From Herbaspirillum sp. DW155 (GTDB taxonomy: Bacteria > Pseudomonadota > Gammaproteobacteria > Burkholderiales > Burkholderiaceae_D), in NCBI RefSeq assembly GCF_037076565.1, contig NZ_AP029028.1, positions 2,232,001 through 2,296,000 of the forward strand: 64,000 bases of DNA, given 5' to 3'. Numbering within the stretch: the first letter of the stretch is position 1; every line of letters starts with the position of its first letter. Positions 54,325-64,000 of this stretch are shown here, one piece after another. Position numbers and translations under genes: made by a program. A model generated the notes under the pieces. It searched no databases and had not been told where the DNA came from. It was given only the letters and a program-made list of their open reading frames with translations.

Positions 54325-54990
54325 TCAGTGCTGGTGCGCCTTGCCCAGCCGCTTCTCCAGCCGGTGCTGCAAGGCCTCGAAACACAGGCTCAGCATCCAG
54401 TAGATGGCCGCAGCAGCCAGGTACAGCGGCAGCGGGCGGAAGGTCACGGCAATGACTTCCTTGGTCGCCAACATCAGTTCGGTCACCGTGATGACCGAGA
54501 CCAGCGACGTATCCTTGATGAGGCTGATCAGGGTATTGCTCATCGAGGGCACCGCAATGCGCACGGCCTGCGGCACGATGATGTAGCGCAAGGTCTGGAA
54601 GTAGTTCAGCCCGACGCTGTAGGAAGCATTCCACTGGCCTCGTGTCACGCCGAGGATGGCACCGCGCAGGCTTTCCGACAGATACGCCCCGGCATTGAGA
54701 CTGAGCGTGAGCACGCCCGCAGTCAGCGGCGAGAATTCGATGCCGATCCCAGGCAAGCCGTAATAGACCACGAAGATCTGCACCAGCAGGGGCGTGCCGC
54801 GCATCATGCTGACGTAGAGTGCAGCGGGCCAGTGGATCGGGCGCCAGGGAACGATGCGTGCCACCGCCAGCACGAAGCCCAGCACCAGCCCGCCGACCAT
54901 CGAAGCCAGCGCGAAGAGCAGGGTATAGCCCACGCCCTTGGCCAGGGTGGGGGCGGCTTGCTGCAGCAGTTCCAGAATTTCCATAAGCAT
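54325..54990 (-). CDS. Cystine/polar amino-acid ABC permease
   Basis: A 221-residue permease of the His/Glu/Gln/cystine type. It begins MLMEILELLQQAAPTLAKGV and carries the EAA motif region (the LRYIIVPQAVRIAVPSMSNT segment). Five hydrophobic segments. It resembles TcyL of E. coli. The permease follows the binding-protein gene and an internal terminator, which suggests lower permease expression. No ABC ATPase gene is next to it, so the ATPase must be encoded elsewhere. Confidence 0.85.
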   Translation of the reverse strand: MLMEILELLQQAAPTLAKGVGYTLLFALASMVGGLVLGFVLAVARIVPWRPIHWPAALYVSMMRGTPLLVQIFVVYYGLPGIGIEFSPLTAGVLTLSLNAGAYLSESLRGAILGVTRGQWNASYSVGLNYFQTLRYIIVPQAVRIAVPSMSNTLISLIKDTSLVSVITVTELMLATKEVIAVTFRPLPLYLAAAAIYWMLSLCFEALQHRLEKRLGKAHQH

Positions 54991-54997
54991 TCGAACT

Positions 54998-55028
54998 AAA
55001 AAAAATTATCCCCGCGATGCGGGGATAA
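54998..55028 (-). terminator. Internal terminator/attenuator between binding protein and permease genes
   Basis: On the minus strand, TTATCCCCGC pairs with GCGGGGATAA around ATC, followed by eight T (the A-run at 54998-55005). It lies just before the permease start and after the binding-protein gene, so most transcripts should stop here, leaving excess binding protein. Confidence 0.8.
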
Positions 55029-55081
55029 GTCGGTCCGCCCGGACCGTGCCGGGCGGAGTGCAGTGCTGGATGGAGCGCGGC

Positions 55082-55885
55082 TTATTGTGCTTTCGGCGGC
55101 TGGCTCACGTCAATACCGAACCACTTCTCGGAAGCGGCCTTGAGGCTGCCATCGGCCTTGATGTCGGCCAGGGCCTTGTTCAGCGCGGCCTTGAACTCGG
55201 GGTTGCCCTTGCGGAAGGGGATGCCGATCTTGTCGACGGTGCCGATGGGGCTACCAGCCTTCAGGGGCAGGTTGGTCGACTTGAGGATGTAGCCCACCAG
55301 CAGGCTGTCGTTGAGGGCAGCGTCGATGCGACCAGCCGCCAGGTCCGCCAGGTACTCGGGCGAACCCGGATAGGTGCGCACGTCGATGCCCGGCACGGCC
55401 TTGGCCTTCTGTTCGAAGTTGGTGCCCTGGCCCAGGCCGAGCTTCTTGCCCTTGAGGTCGTCCAGGCTCTTGAACTCGCGCTTCTCATCCTTGCGCACGA
55501 TCAGCTGGGCACTGGAGAGGGTGTACGGCTCGGAGAAATCGAAGGCCTTCTGGCGCTCGTCGGTGATGCCGACCTGGTTGATGATGACGTCATACTTGCC
55601 AGCCCCCAGGCCGGCCAGGATGCCGCTCCACTCGGTGGTGGTGAACACGGGCTTCACGCCCAGCTTGGCTGCCAGCAGCTTGGCCACGTCGACTTCGAAA
55701 CCGGTCAGCTCGCCCGTCTTGGCATCCTTGAAGTTGAACGGAGGATAGTTGCCTTCCAGCGCTACCTTCAGGGTGCCGCTGCTCTTGACCGATTGCAGCA
55801 GGTCGGCAGCCGAGACACTCAGGGAGGAAGCCAGCAGTGCCGCGCCGACACCGGCCAGCAGCCATTGCTTGATGTTCTTGTTCAT
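55082..55885 (-). CDS. tcyJ: Cystine-type periplasmic solute-binding protein
   Basis: A 267-residue binding protein with a signal peptide (MNKNIKQWLLAGVGAALLAS, mature from about ADLLQSV). The sequence LKVALEGNYPPFNFKDAKTG and INQVGITDERQKAFDFSEPY match the family that includes E. coli FliY/TcyJ (cystine, possibly djenkolate). It probably delivers L-cystine to the permease encoded 90 bp downstream. The gene ends before a terminator hairpin. The exact ligand is inferred. Confidence 0.85.
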   Translation of the reverse strand: MNKNIKQWLLAGVGAALLASSLSVSAADLLQSVKSSGTLKVALEGNYPPFNFKDAKTGELTGFEVDVAKLLAAKLGVKPVFTTTEWSGILAGLGAGKYDVIINQVGITDERQKAFDFSEPYTLSSAQLIVRKDEKREFKSLDDLKGKKLGLGQGTNFEQKAKAVPGIDVRTYPGSPEYLADLAAGRIDAALNDSLLVGYILKSTNLPLKAGSPIGTVDKIGIPFRKGNPEFKAALNKALADIKADGSLKAASEKWFGIDVSQPPKAQ

Positions 55886-56022
55886 ATGTCGATGTCCTTA
55901 TAAAAACTTTCGCCACAAAAAGTGTGGCCAGGGCGCAATGATGCCTTCGTTTTGCCCAACTGCAAGGGCTGGCTTAAGACAATGATGTAGAAAGCTTATG
56001 CCACCCCCCGGTTCCGCGCGCT

Positions 56023-58005
56023 TCAGGCCTGCAATTGCTCCAGCGCTTCCTGCTGCTCCAGCCATTCGTTTTCCAGTTGTTCCAGTTCCTTGCTGCAGTA
56101 GGCCTGGTCGGTGATGAGCGTCTTCAGTTCTTCCTTGTTGGCGGCGTCGTAGATGTCGGGGCTGGCCAGGCGCGCATCGATCTCGGCCTTGCGGACGTTG
56201 AGCTTGGCGATCTGCTCATCGAGTCGCTTGATGCGGGCCTCGATGGGTTTCTTCAGGGCCGACATCTTCTGGCGCTGCTCGGCTTCCAGCCGCTTCTGTT
56301 CTTTGCGGTCCACCAGAGACGCGGGCGCGATTTCCATCGGCTGGCTGGCCGTCGGCAGCGGCGCGGCGGCTGCGGCGTCATTGCGGGCCGCCAGCTTGGT
56401 CTTGAAGAGCCAGTCCTTGTAATCGTCCAGGTCGCCATCGAAGGGTTGCAGCTTGCCTTCGGCCACGATGAGGAACTGGTCGGTGGTGGCGCGCAGCAGG
56501 TGGCGATCGTGGGAGACCAGCACCAGCGTGCCTTCGAACTGCGCCAGCGCCATGGTCAGCGCTTCGCGGGTTTCCAGATCCAGGTGGTTGGTCGGTTCAT
56601 CCAGCAGCAGCAGGTTGGGGCGCTGCCAGACGATGAGGGCGAGCGCCAGGCGTGCCTTTTCACCGCCCGAGAAGGGGGCGATGGAGGAGGTCGCCATGGT
56701 GCCGTTGAAGTTGAAGCTGCCCAGAAAATTGCGCAACTCTTGTTCACGCACGTCGGGTGCCAGCCGCATCAGGTGCCACAGCGGTGATTCGTCATGGCGC
56801 AGCATCTCCACCTGGTGCTGGGCGAAGTAGCCGATCACCAGCCCCTTGCCCAGGCGCGCGGTACCGGAGAGCGGATCGATCTCGCCCGCCACGGTCTTGA
56901 TGAGGGTGGACTTGCCCGCGCCGTTGACACCCAACAGGCCAATGCGCTGCCCATTCTGGAGCGAAAAATCGATGCCATGCACGATGATCTTGTCTTCATC
57001 CGGCGCGCCGTTCTTGCCCTCGATGTGATAGCCGGCGTTGACCTTTTCCATCACCAGCAGCGGATTGGGCGCGGACAAGGGCTCGCGGAATTCGAACGAG
57101 AACTCGGCGGCCGCCCGCAGCGGTGCGAGCTCTTCCATCTTGGACAAAGCCTTCATACGGCTCTGCGCCTGGCGCGCCTTGGTCGCCTTGGCCTTGAAGC
57201 GGTCGATGAAGGATTGCAGATGCGCGCGCTGGCGCTGCTGCTTCTCGATCATGCCCGCCATCAGCTCCAGCTGGGCCGAGCGCTGGCGCTCGAACGCGCT
57301 GTAGTTGCCGGAATAACGCTTCAGTTTGCGATCATCGATATGAACGATCACGTTCACCACGCCATCCAGGAAATCGCGGTCGTGTGAAATGATGAGCAGG
57401 GTGCCCTCGTAACGCTTCAACCAGTCTTCCAGCCAGATGATGGCATCCAGGTCCAGGTGGTTGGTCGGTTCGTCCAGCAGCAGCAGGTCGGACGGGCACA
57501 TCAGCGCCTGCGCCAGGTTCAGGCGCATGCGCCAGCCGCCGGAGAAGCTGGCCACCGGCCGCTCCATCTGTTCCAGCGAAAACCCCAGGCCCAGCAGCAA
57601 CTGCTCGGCGCGCGAGCGCACGGTATAGGCATCGGCATCGGCCAGGGCGGTATGCAGCTCGGCGATGTGATTGCCGTCGTGCTGGTCGTCCGGCTGGGCT
57701 TCAGCGCGGGCCAGTTCGGCTTGCAGCTGGCGCAGATGGGCGTCGCCATCGATGGCGTATTCGATGGCCGGACGATCCAGCGCCGGGGTTTCCTGCGCCA
57801 CGTAGGCCATGCGCCAGCGCGCCGGGTAATCGATGTTGCCCTGGTCGGCATGCAGCTCGCCACGCAGCATGGCGAACAGGCTGGACTTGCCGGCGCCATT
57901 GGCGCCGATCAGGCCGATCTTGTCGCCCGGGTTGAGCGTCAGGTCGACATTCTCCAACAGCGGCTTGACGCCGCGCTGGAGGGAAACTTGCTGGAAACGG
58001 ATCAT
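56023..58005 (-). CDS. ABC-F ATPase (YheS type)
   Basis: A 660-residue soluble ABC-F protein with two ATPase domains. Domain 1 has Walker A GANGAGKSS (about 36-44); domain 2 has GVNGAGKST (about 345-353). Signature motifs SGGWRMRLNLAQAL and SGGEKARLALAL are present. A P-site tRNA-interaction linker lies between (about 235-300), and a C-terminal coiled-coil (from about 565) ends the protein, as in YheS and Uup. Such factors act on stalled ribosomes. ATG at 58005 begins IRFQQVSLQRGVKPLLENVD, an ABC-F start; earlier codons add 27 residues inside the prmB region. Confidence 0.9.
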   Translation of the reverse strand: MIRFQQVSLQRGVKPLLENVDLTLNPGDKIGLIGANGAGKSSLFAMLRGELHADQGNIDYPARWRMAYVAQETPALDRPAIEYAIDGDAHLRQLQAELARAEAQPDDQHDGNHIAELHTALADADAYTVRSRAEQLLLGLGFSLEQMERPVASFSGGWRMRLNLAQALMCPSDLLLLDEPTNHLDLDAIIWLEDWLKRYEGTLLIISHDRDFLDGVVNVIVHIDDRKLKRYSGNYSAFERQRSAQLELMAGMIEKQQRQRAHLQSFIDRFKAKATKARQAQSRMKALSKMEELAPLRAAAEFSFEFREPLSAPNPLLVMEKVNAGYHIEGKNGAPDEDKIIVHGIDFSLQNGQRIGLLGVNGAGKSTLIKTVAGEIDPLSGTARLGKGLVIGYFAQHQVEMLRHDESPLWHLMRLAPDVREQELRNFLGSFNFNGTMATSSIAPFSGGEKARLALALIVWQRPNLLLLDEPTNHLDLETREALTMALAQFEGTLVLVSHDRHLLRATTDQFLIVAEGKLQPFDGDLDDYKDWLFKTKLAARNDAAAAAPLPTASQPMEIAPASLVDRKEQKRLEAEQRQKMSALKKPIEARIKRLDEQIAKLNVRKAEIDARLASPDIYDAANKEELKTLITDQAYCSKELEQLENEWLEQQEALEQLQA

Positions 58006-58036
58006 CGGTGATTCAGACTCAAAGGGGCGCTCAGGC

Positions 58037-58927
58037 TCAGGCCAGTTGCAGTTGTTCGGCCGTGACCAGGAACACCATGTCGTCACCGGCGCTGGTGGTC
58101 AGCCAGGTCAGTTCCAATTCCGGGAAGGCCGCTTCGGCGAAGGCGCGCTCATTGCCGATCTCGACCACCAGCACACCCTCGGGCGTCAAGCGCTCGGCGG
58201 CGCCAGCCACGATCTTGCGCACCAGGTCCATGCCATCCTCGCCACCGGCCAGCGCCAGTTGCGGCTCGCGCAGGTATTCCTGGGGCAGCTTGCTCATGGA
58301 ACCGGAATTCACATACGGTGGATTGCTGATGATCAGATCGTACTTGCGCAGCGGCAGCTGGGTGTACAGATCGGACTCGACCAGGTTGATGCGGTCCTGC
58401 AGCTGGTAGTCGTCCACGTTCTTGCGCGCCACGGCCAGGGCATCGGCGGAGATGTCGACGGCATCGATCTGCGCATTCGGGAAGGCATCGGCCAGCAGGA
58501 TGGGCAGGCAGGCGGAACCGGTGCACAGGTCCAGCGCATTTTCGATGGCGTCCGGCTCCTGGATCCAGGGCGAGAAATGCTGCGGAATCAGTTCGGCGAT
58601 GAAGGAACGCGGCACGATCACGCGTTCATCGACGTAGAAGCGATAGGCGCCCAGCCAGGCTTCGTTGGTGATGTAGGCGGCCGGCACGCGGTCCTTGCTG
58701 CGGCGTTCGATGACGCGCATGACGGAGGCGATTTCCTCGGGCAGCAGACGCGCATCGAGGAAGGGATCGAGCTGGTCCAGCGGCAGCTTCAGGGTATGCA
58801 GGATCAGGTAGGCCGCTTCATCGAGCGCATTACTGCTGCCGTGGCCGAAGAACAGTTGTTCAGTGTTGAAGCGGGTCACGGCGTAGCGCAGCAGGTCGCG
58901 CACGGTGGAGAAATTGTTGGGGGTCAT
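58037..58927 (-). CDS. prmB: Ribosomal protein L3 glutamine methyltransferase
   Basis: A 296-residue SAM-dependent methyltransferase that N5-methylates a glutamine of ribosomal protein L3. The catalytic NPPY motif is ISNPPYVNSGSMSKLPQEYL, and SAM is held by DLCTGSACLPILLADAFPNA. PrmB and PrmC share the motif; the N-terminal helical part and LDEAAYLILHTLKLPLDQLD favour PrmB. It precedes the ABC-F gene by 31 bp and follows dapE, so several translation-related genes cluster here. Confidence 0.93.
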   Translation of the reverse strand: MTPNNFSTVRDLLRYAVTRFNTEQLFFGHGSSNALDEAAYLILHTLKLPLDQLDPFLDARLLPEEIASVMRVIERRSKDRVPAAYITNEAWLGAYRFYVDERVIVPRSFIAELIPQHFSPWIQEPDAIENALDLCTGSACLPILLADAFPNAQIDAVDISADALAVARKNVDDYQLQDRINLVESDLYTQLPLRKYDLIISNPPYVNSGSMSKLPQEYLREPQLALAGGEDGMDLVRKIVAGAAERLTPEGVLVVEIGNERAFAEAAFPELELTWLTTSAGDDMVFLVTAEQLQLA

Positions 58928-58956
58928 GAGGTTCTCTTCAATGCAAGGCTGCCCGC

Positions 58957-60446
<1,490 letters not shown>

Positions 60447-60552
60447 GCTCGTTCTCGCAATCGGGGCCACTAGAACACGACGCCGCGCCGGACAGGACGA
60501 CCGGCGCGGCGCGTGGGTGCTTCAGGACTTCAGGCAAGCCGCTGCTGCGGGA

Positions 60553-61386
60553 TTACTCGCCGCGCAGCAGTTCGTTGATGGAAGTCTTGGAGCGGGTCTG
60601 AGCATCGACCTTCTTGACGATGATCGCAGCGTACAGGCTGTACTTGCCATCCTTGGAGGGCAGGTTGCCCGGCACCACCACCGAGCCCGCCGGCACGCGG
60701 CCGTAGTGGACTTCGCCGGTTTCGCGGTCGTAGATCTTGGTCGACTGGCCGATGTAGACGCCCATGGACAGCACCGAGTTTTCTTCGATGATGACGCCTT
60801 CGACCACTTCGGAACGGGCGCCGATGAAGCAATTGTCTTCGATGATGACGGGGCCGGCCTGCACCGGCTCGAGCACGCCGCCGATGCCGACACCGCCGGA
60901 CAAGTGAACATTCTTGCCGATCTGGGCAGCCGAGCCGACGGTAGCCCAGGTGTCGACCATCGTGCCTTCATCGACATAGGCGCCGATGTTGACGTAGGAA
61001 GGCATCAGCACCACGTTGCGGCCGATGAAGGAACCGTGACGGGCCACTGCCGGCGGCACCACGCGGAAGCCACCCTTGGCGAAATCTTCAGCGGTGTAGT
61101 TGGCGAACTTGGTGGGCACCTTGTCGTAGAACTGCGGATAGCCGGTGCCGGCCGACATCGGCACGTTGTCTTCCAGGCGGAAGGACAGCAGGATGGCTTT
61201 CTTCACCCATTGGTTGACTTCCCACTGGCCGACGCCTTGACGGTTGGCGACGCGCAGGGTGCCATCGTTCAGGCCTGCGATCACTTCGGCCACCGCATTG
61301 CGGATGTCGGCCGGAGCGCTCTTGGGGGACAGGCTGGCGCGGTCTTCCCACGCCTGATCGATGATTTGCTGAATGGACTGTGTCAT
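60553..61386 (-). CDS. dapD: Tetrahydrodipicolinate N-succinyltransferase
   Basis: A 277-residue left-handed beta-helix acyltransferase that succinylates tetrahydrodipicolinate, feeding lysine and peptidoglycan synthesis. The hexapeptide region is visible around [20 protein letters not shown] and [23 protein letters not shown] at 61386 ([19 protein letters not shown]). It lies between dapC and the yffB-dapE pair, giving a near-contiguous dap cluster on the minus strand. Confidence 0.97.
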   Translation of the reverse strand: MTQSIQQIIDQAWEDRASLSPKSAPADIRNAVAEVIAGLNDGTLRVANRQGVGQWEVNQWVKKAILLSFRLEDNVPMSAGTGYPQFYDKVPTKFANYTAEDFAKGGFRVVPPAVARHGSFIGRNVVLMPSYVNIGAYVDEGTMVDTWATVGSAAQIGKNVHLSGGVGIGGVLEPVQAGPVIIEDNCFIGARSEVVEGVIIEENSVLSMGVYIGQSTKIYDRETGEVHYGRVPAGSVVVPGNLPSKDGKYSLYAAIIVKKVDAQTRSKTSINELLRGE

Positions 61387-61444
61387 GTTGATATCTATGA
61401 ACGGTTGGGTGAAAGGGGAGTGAATCTGGCTTCTTGCGCCGGGC

Positions 61445-62656
61445 TTATGCCTGGCCGGCCAGTTTCCTGGTGAAGGCGACGATGCGTTGCGCCGCTTCCA
61501 GGCATTCTTCGACTTCGGCCACCAGCGCCATGCGGATGCGGCCGGCGCCCGGATTGACGCCATGCGCCTCGCGCGCCAGGTAGCTGCCGGGCAGCACCGT
61601 GACATTATATTCGGCGTAGAGACGGCGGGCGAATTCGGTATCGCTGATATCGACCAGCTTGTCGACCTTGGCCCACAGGTAGAAGGCGGCATCGGGCAAT
61701 GCGACCTCCATCACTTCCTGCAGCAGCGGCGTGACCTGCGAAAACTTGGTGACATACTTGGCGATGTTGTCCTGGACATGGGTCTCGTCCTGCCAGGCCA
61801 GTACCGACGCGGCCTGGATCACCGGGCTCATGGCCGCGCCGTGATAGGTGCGGTAGAGCAGGAATTTCTTCAGGATGGCGGCGTCGCCGGCCACGAAGCC
61901 CGAACGCATGCCTGGCACGTTGGAGCGCTTGGACAGGCTGGAGAAAGACACCAGATTGCGATAGTCGCGGCCCAGGAGGCGCGCGGCCTGCATGCCCCCC
62001 AGCGGCGGGTCCTGCTTGAAGTAGATCTCGGAATAGCACTCGTCGGAGGCGATCACGAAGCCATAGCGGTCCGACAGGGCGAACAGTTCCTTCCAGTCCT
62101 CCAGCGTCAGCACGGCACCGGTGGGGTTGCCGGGCGAGCAGACGAACAGCAGTTGCACGCGTTCCCACACATCCTGCGGCACCTGGCTGAAGTCCGGCGC
62201 AAAGTTGCGCGCCGGGTCCGAATTGACGAAGTAGGGCTCGGCGCCGGCGAGATAGGCCGAGCCTTCGTAGATCTGGTAGAACGGGTTGGGGCACATCACC
62301 AGTGCGCCCGGCCGGGTCGGATCGACCACGGTCTGGGTCAGCGAGAACAGCGCCTCGCGCGAACCGATTACCGGCAGGATCTCGGTGGCCGGGTCAGGGC
62401 GCGGGATGTCGTAACGTTTTTGCAGCCAGTCGGCAATCGCGCCGCGCAGGGCGTCGCTGCCCAGGGTGGCCGGATACGAGGCCAGGCCGGACAGGTTGTC
62501 CGTCAGCGCCTGCTGGATGAAGGCGGGCGTGGGATGCTTGGGCTCGCCTATGCCCAGGCTGATCGGGCGGTAAGCCGGGTCGGGCGTGATGCCGGCGAAG
62601 AGCTTCTTGAGCTTTTCGAAGGGATAGGGCTGCAGTTTGTCGAGTAGGGGATTCAC
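61445..62656 (-). CDS. dapC: N-succinyldiaminopimelate aminotransferase
   Basis: A 403-residue class I PLP aminotransferase that makes N-succinyl-LL-diaminopimelate. The PLP lysine is in [18 protein letters not shown] and the cofactor pocket includes [23 protein letters not shown] and the final [11 protein letters not shown] prefer the GTG at 62656, which starts the family-typical [19 protein letters not shown]; the open frame continues 89 residues upstream through low-complexity sequence. It heads the dapC-dapD-yffB-dapE series. Confidence 0.93.
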   Translation of the reverse strand: MNPLLDKLQPYPFEKLKKLFAGITPDPAYRPISLGIGEPKHPTPAFIQQALTDNLSGLASYPATLGSDALRGAIADWLQKRYDIPRPDPATEILPVIGSREALFSLTQTVVDPTRPGALVMCPNPFYQIYEGSAYLAGAEPYFVNSDPARNFAPDFSQVPQDVWERVQLLFVCSPGNPTGAVLTLEDWKELFALSDRYGFVIASDECYSEIYFKQDPPLGGMQAARLLGRDYRNLVSFSSLSKRSNVPGMRSGFVAGDAAILKKFLLYRTYHGAAMSPVIQAASVLAWQDETHVQDNIAKYVTKFSQVTPLLQEVMEVALPDAAFYLWAKVDKLVDISDTEFARRLYAEYNVTVLPGSYLAREAHGVNPGAGRIRMALVAEVEECLEAAQRIVAFTRKLAGQA

Positions 62657-63089
62657 GTCGCTGGACTGGAGTAAGGCTTCCCGGGTCGGCAGGCTCGCAG
62701 AGGCGTCAGCGAACTTGGGCGGCCACGGCAAAGGACTGGGAAAGCTTGCGATTATACCGTCATTTGCAGGCATTGCCGTGCTTGCGGTTGGGCGCAATGT
62801 TGACCTGACGGCATGCCTGTGAAGCCAGAAACGAGCAAGAAACGAGCAAGAAAGGAGCAAGAAAGGAGCAAGAAAGGAGCAAGAAAGGAGCAAAAAGCGG
62901 CTCGGGTGGTTTTGCGTGCGCATCCGTTCATCTCCCGTGCGCTGGCAAAGAAAAATGGCAATCCGGAAAATCAGGGCCAGGTAAGCGATCTGTTCAGCGG
63001 ATTGTCAGGGAAGGTCGGAGAGTAAAGTGGTCGCTCGCCAAAAACGGGCGTGCTCACAAGGTGCGCCCACAAATTCCCGGAGCACAAGA
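62657..63089. other. Intergenic region before the chemoreceptor, holding an 11-bp repeat array
   Basis: About 430 bp between divergent dapC and the chemoreceptor gene. Apart from the repeat array at 62821-62897 I find no gene; a Lys/Arg-rich frame across the repeats is a by-product of the repeat sequence and lacks a ribosome-binding site. Confidence 0.5.
62821..62897. repeat. Seven-unit tandem 11-bp repeat, AG-rich
   Basis: Units of 11 bp based on GGAGCAAGAAA or CGAGCAAGAAA run from 62832 to 62886 (five near-identical copies), with a degenerate copy before (62821-62831) and one after (62887-62897). The period equals about one turn of B-DNA, and each unit has an A-tract, so the tract may be intrinsically curved. 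Copy number could vary by slippage. Confidence 0.9.
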
Positions 63090-64000
63090 ATGAAAAGCCT
63101 CAAAGCGCAGTTACTGTCTGCGCTGGTCGTGATGTGGGTAGGATTGCTGGCGCTGGCCGCCTGGTCGGCCTACAGCGCCCGCGAAAACATGATGGATGAA
63201 CGCAAGGATGGCCTGCGCCGCGTGGTGGAAGCCGCCAATGGCGTGGTCAACAGTTACGCGGCCGATGTCGCGGCCGGCAAGGTGTCCAAGGAAGAGGCCC
63301 AGAAGAACGCTCTGGAACGCATCGCCGCCATGCGCTATGACGGCGACAACTACCTGTTCATCTTCGATGCTCGTCCGGTGGTGCTGATGCTGCCCTCCAA
63401 CAAGACCATGGTGGGCAAGAACGTGGCCGACCGCAAGGACTCGGAGGGCAAGCCGTATTACGTCGAGATGATGAAGATCGGGCAGGAAAAGGGGCAGGGC
63501 TTCGTGCAATACATGGGCCGCCTGCCCGGTACCGACGACAGCAACCGCACCCCCAAGATGAGCTACGTGGTGCACAACAAGACCTGGGACTGGTTCATCG
63601 TCACGGGCGTGTTCCTCTCCGACGTGCAGGCCCAGTTCCGCTCAGACGTGTTGCGGCTCATCGGGATTCTGGTGGTCGTGGGCGTGCTGGTATCGGTGAT
63701 GATGCTGGCCATCATCCGCCGTATCACCGGTAGCCTCGGCGGCGAGCCGGCCTATGCGGTGGCCATCGCCACGCGCATCGCCAGCGGCGACCTCACGGTG
63801 CGGGTCGATACCCGTGCCGGTGACAAGCGCAGCCTCCTCTTCGAGATGGCCAGCATGCGGGAGCGGCTGGCCGGCGTCATCAAGGGTATCCGCCAGGGCA
63901 CCGACGCCATCGACATCGGCGCGCGCGAGATCGCGGCGGGCAACCTCGACTTGTCCTCCCGTACGGAAGAGCAGGCCGGTTCGCTGGCGACTACGGCCTC
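63090..64000 (+). CDS. Methyl-accepting chemotaxis protein, N-terminal part
   Basis: The gene is open to the window edge (304 residues seen). It begins MKSLKAQLLSALVVMWVGLL with one membrane helix (about 7-30), a periplasmic sCache_2-like sensor (about 35-185; NYLFIFDARPVVLMLPSNKT and TWDWFIVTGVFL are typical), a second helix (about 192-212), a HAMP region (about 213-265) and the start of the signalling coiled coil. RBS GGAG at 63079. It probably senses a small organic acid; ligand unknown. Divergent from dapC across the phased repeat. Confidence 0.9.
   Translation, partial: MKSLKAQLLSALVVMWVGLLALAAWSAYSARENMMDERKDGLRRVVEAANGVVNSYAADVAAGKVSKEEAQKNALERIAAMRYDGDNYLFIFDARPVVLMLPSNKTMVGKNVADRKDSEGKPYYVEMMKIGQEKGQGFVQYMGRLPGTDDSNRTPKMSYVVHNKTWDWFIVTGVFLSDVQAQFRSDVLRLIGILVVVGVLVSVMMLAIIRRITGSLGGEPAYAVAIATRIASGDLTVRVDTRAGDKRSLLFEMASMRERLAGVIKGIRQGTDAIDIGAREIAAGNLDLSSRTEEQAGSLATTA

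Noticed and set aside
62813-63025. Lys/Arg-rich 70-codon frame
   Set aside because: The peptide is produced by the 11-bp repeat and lacks a start signal.

Overview
The window looks like a piece of chromosome from a high-GC betaproteobacterium of the Oxalobacteraceae, most like Herbaspirillum. This is inferred from gene content and protein style; no database search was run. Supporting signs are the gene orders gmk-rpoZ-spoT, yicC/rph-rdgB-hemW, tsaB-rimI-udg, yffB-dapE and dapD-dapC, an OmpR/EnvZ pair, a DUF4148 protein and many LysR regulators. Coding density is high. There is one tRNA, no rRNA, no CRISPR array and no prophage.

Layout. 1-2.8 kb: an efflux operon (FUSC permease and outer-membrane lipoprotein) divergent from a LysR regulator. 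2.8-8.2 kb: clpB behind a heat-shock-like promoter, a Cache-HAMP-GGDEF diguanylate cyclase and rraA. 8.2-9.4 kb: a small accessory island with a DUF2169 fragment, a frameshifted toxin-like C-terminal tail and a tightly coupled immunity-like gene. 9.4-17.9 kb: a second FUSC protein, aceA, and the molybdate operon modABC facing a short modE, followed by a ClC antiporter. 18.1-26 kb: rlmJ, an EAL-HDOD protein, an IS1182-like insertion sequence sitting in that gene's terminator, a tandem methylglyoxal-synthase-like protein, greB and a DUF3422 protein. 26-35 kb: azoR/LysR, the (p)ppGpp and nucleotide block spoT-rpoZ-gmk-yicC, and rph-rdgB-hemW. 35-39 kb: an HDOD protein translationally coupled to a PAS-GGDEF-EAL protein, and periplasmic SodC. 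39.6-43.5 kb: tRNA-Ser(GCU), lysC, a DUF4148 protein, a LysR regulator and a thioredoxin-like protein. 43.6-51 kb: tsaB-rimI-udg-DUF1853, lplT, alr, radA. 51-54.3 kb: an EnvZ/OmpR pair with a FlhE-like secreted protein. 54.3-56 kb: cystine-type ABC uptake genes. 56-62.7 kb: an ABC-F ATPase, prmB, dapE, yffB, dapD and dapC. 63.1 kb to the edge: a methyl-accepting chemotaxis protein.

Connected functions. Lysine and cell-wall precursor synthesis is represented by lysC, dapC, dapD, dapE and alr. Cyclic-di-GMP and HDOD signalling has three loci. Stress and quality control includes clpB, the stringent factor, sodC, radA and uracil-DNA glycosylase. Most convergent gene pairs share strong bidirectional hairpins.

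The most unusual items are the toxin/immunity remnant at 8.2-9.1 kb; the insertion sequence that duplicated an entire 18-bp terminator hairpin; the two-domain MGS-like protein; the ModC/ModE pair without Mop domains; and an 11-bp helically phased repeat upstream of the chemoreceptor.
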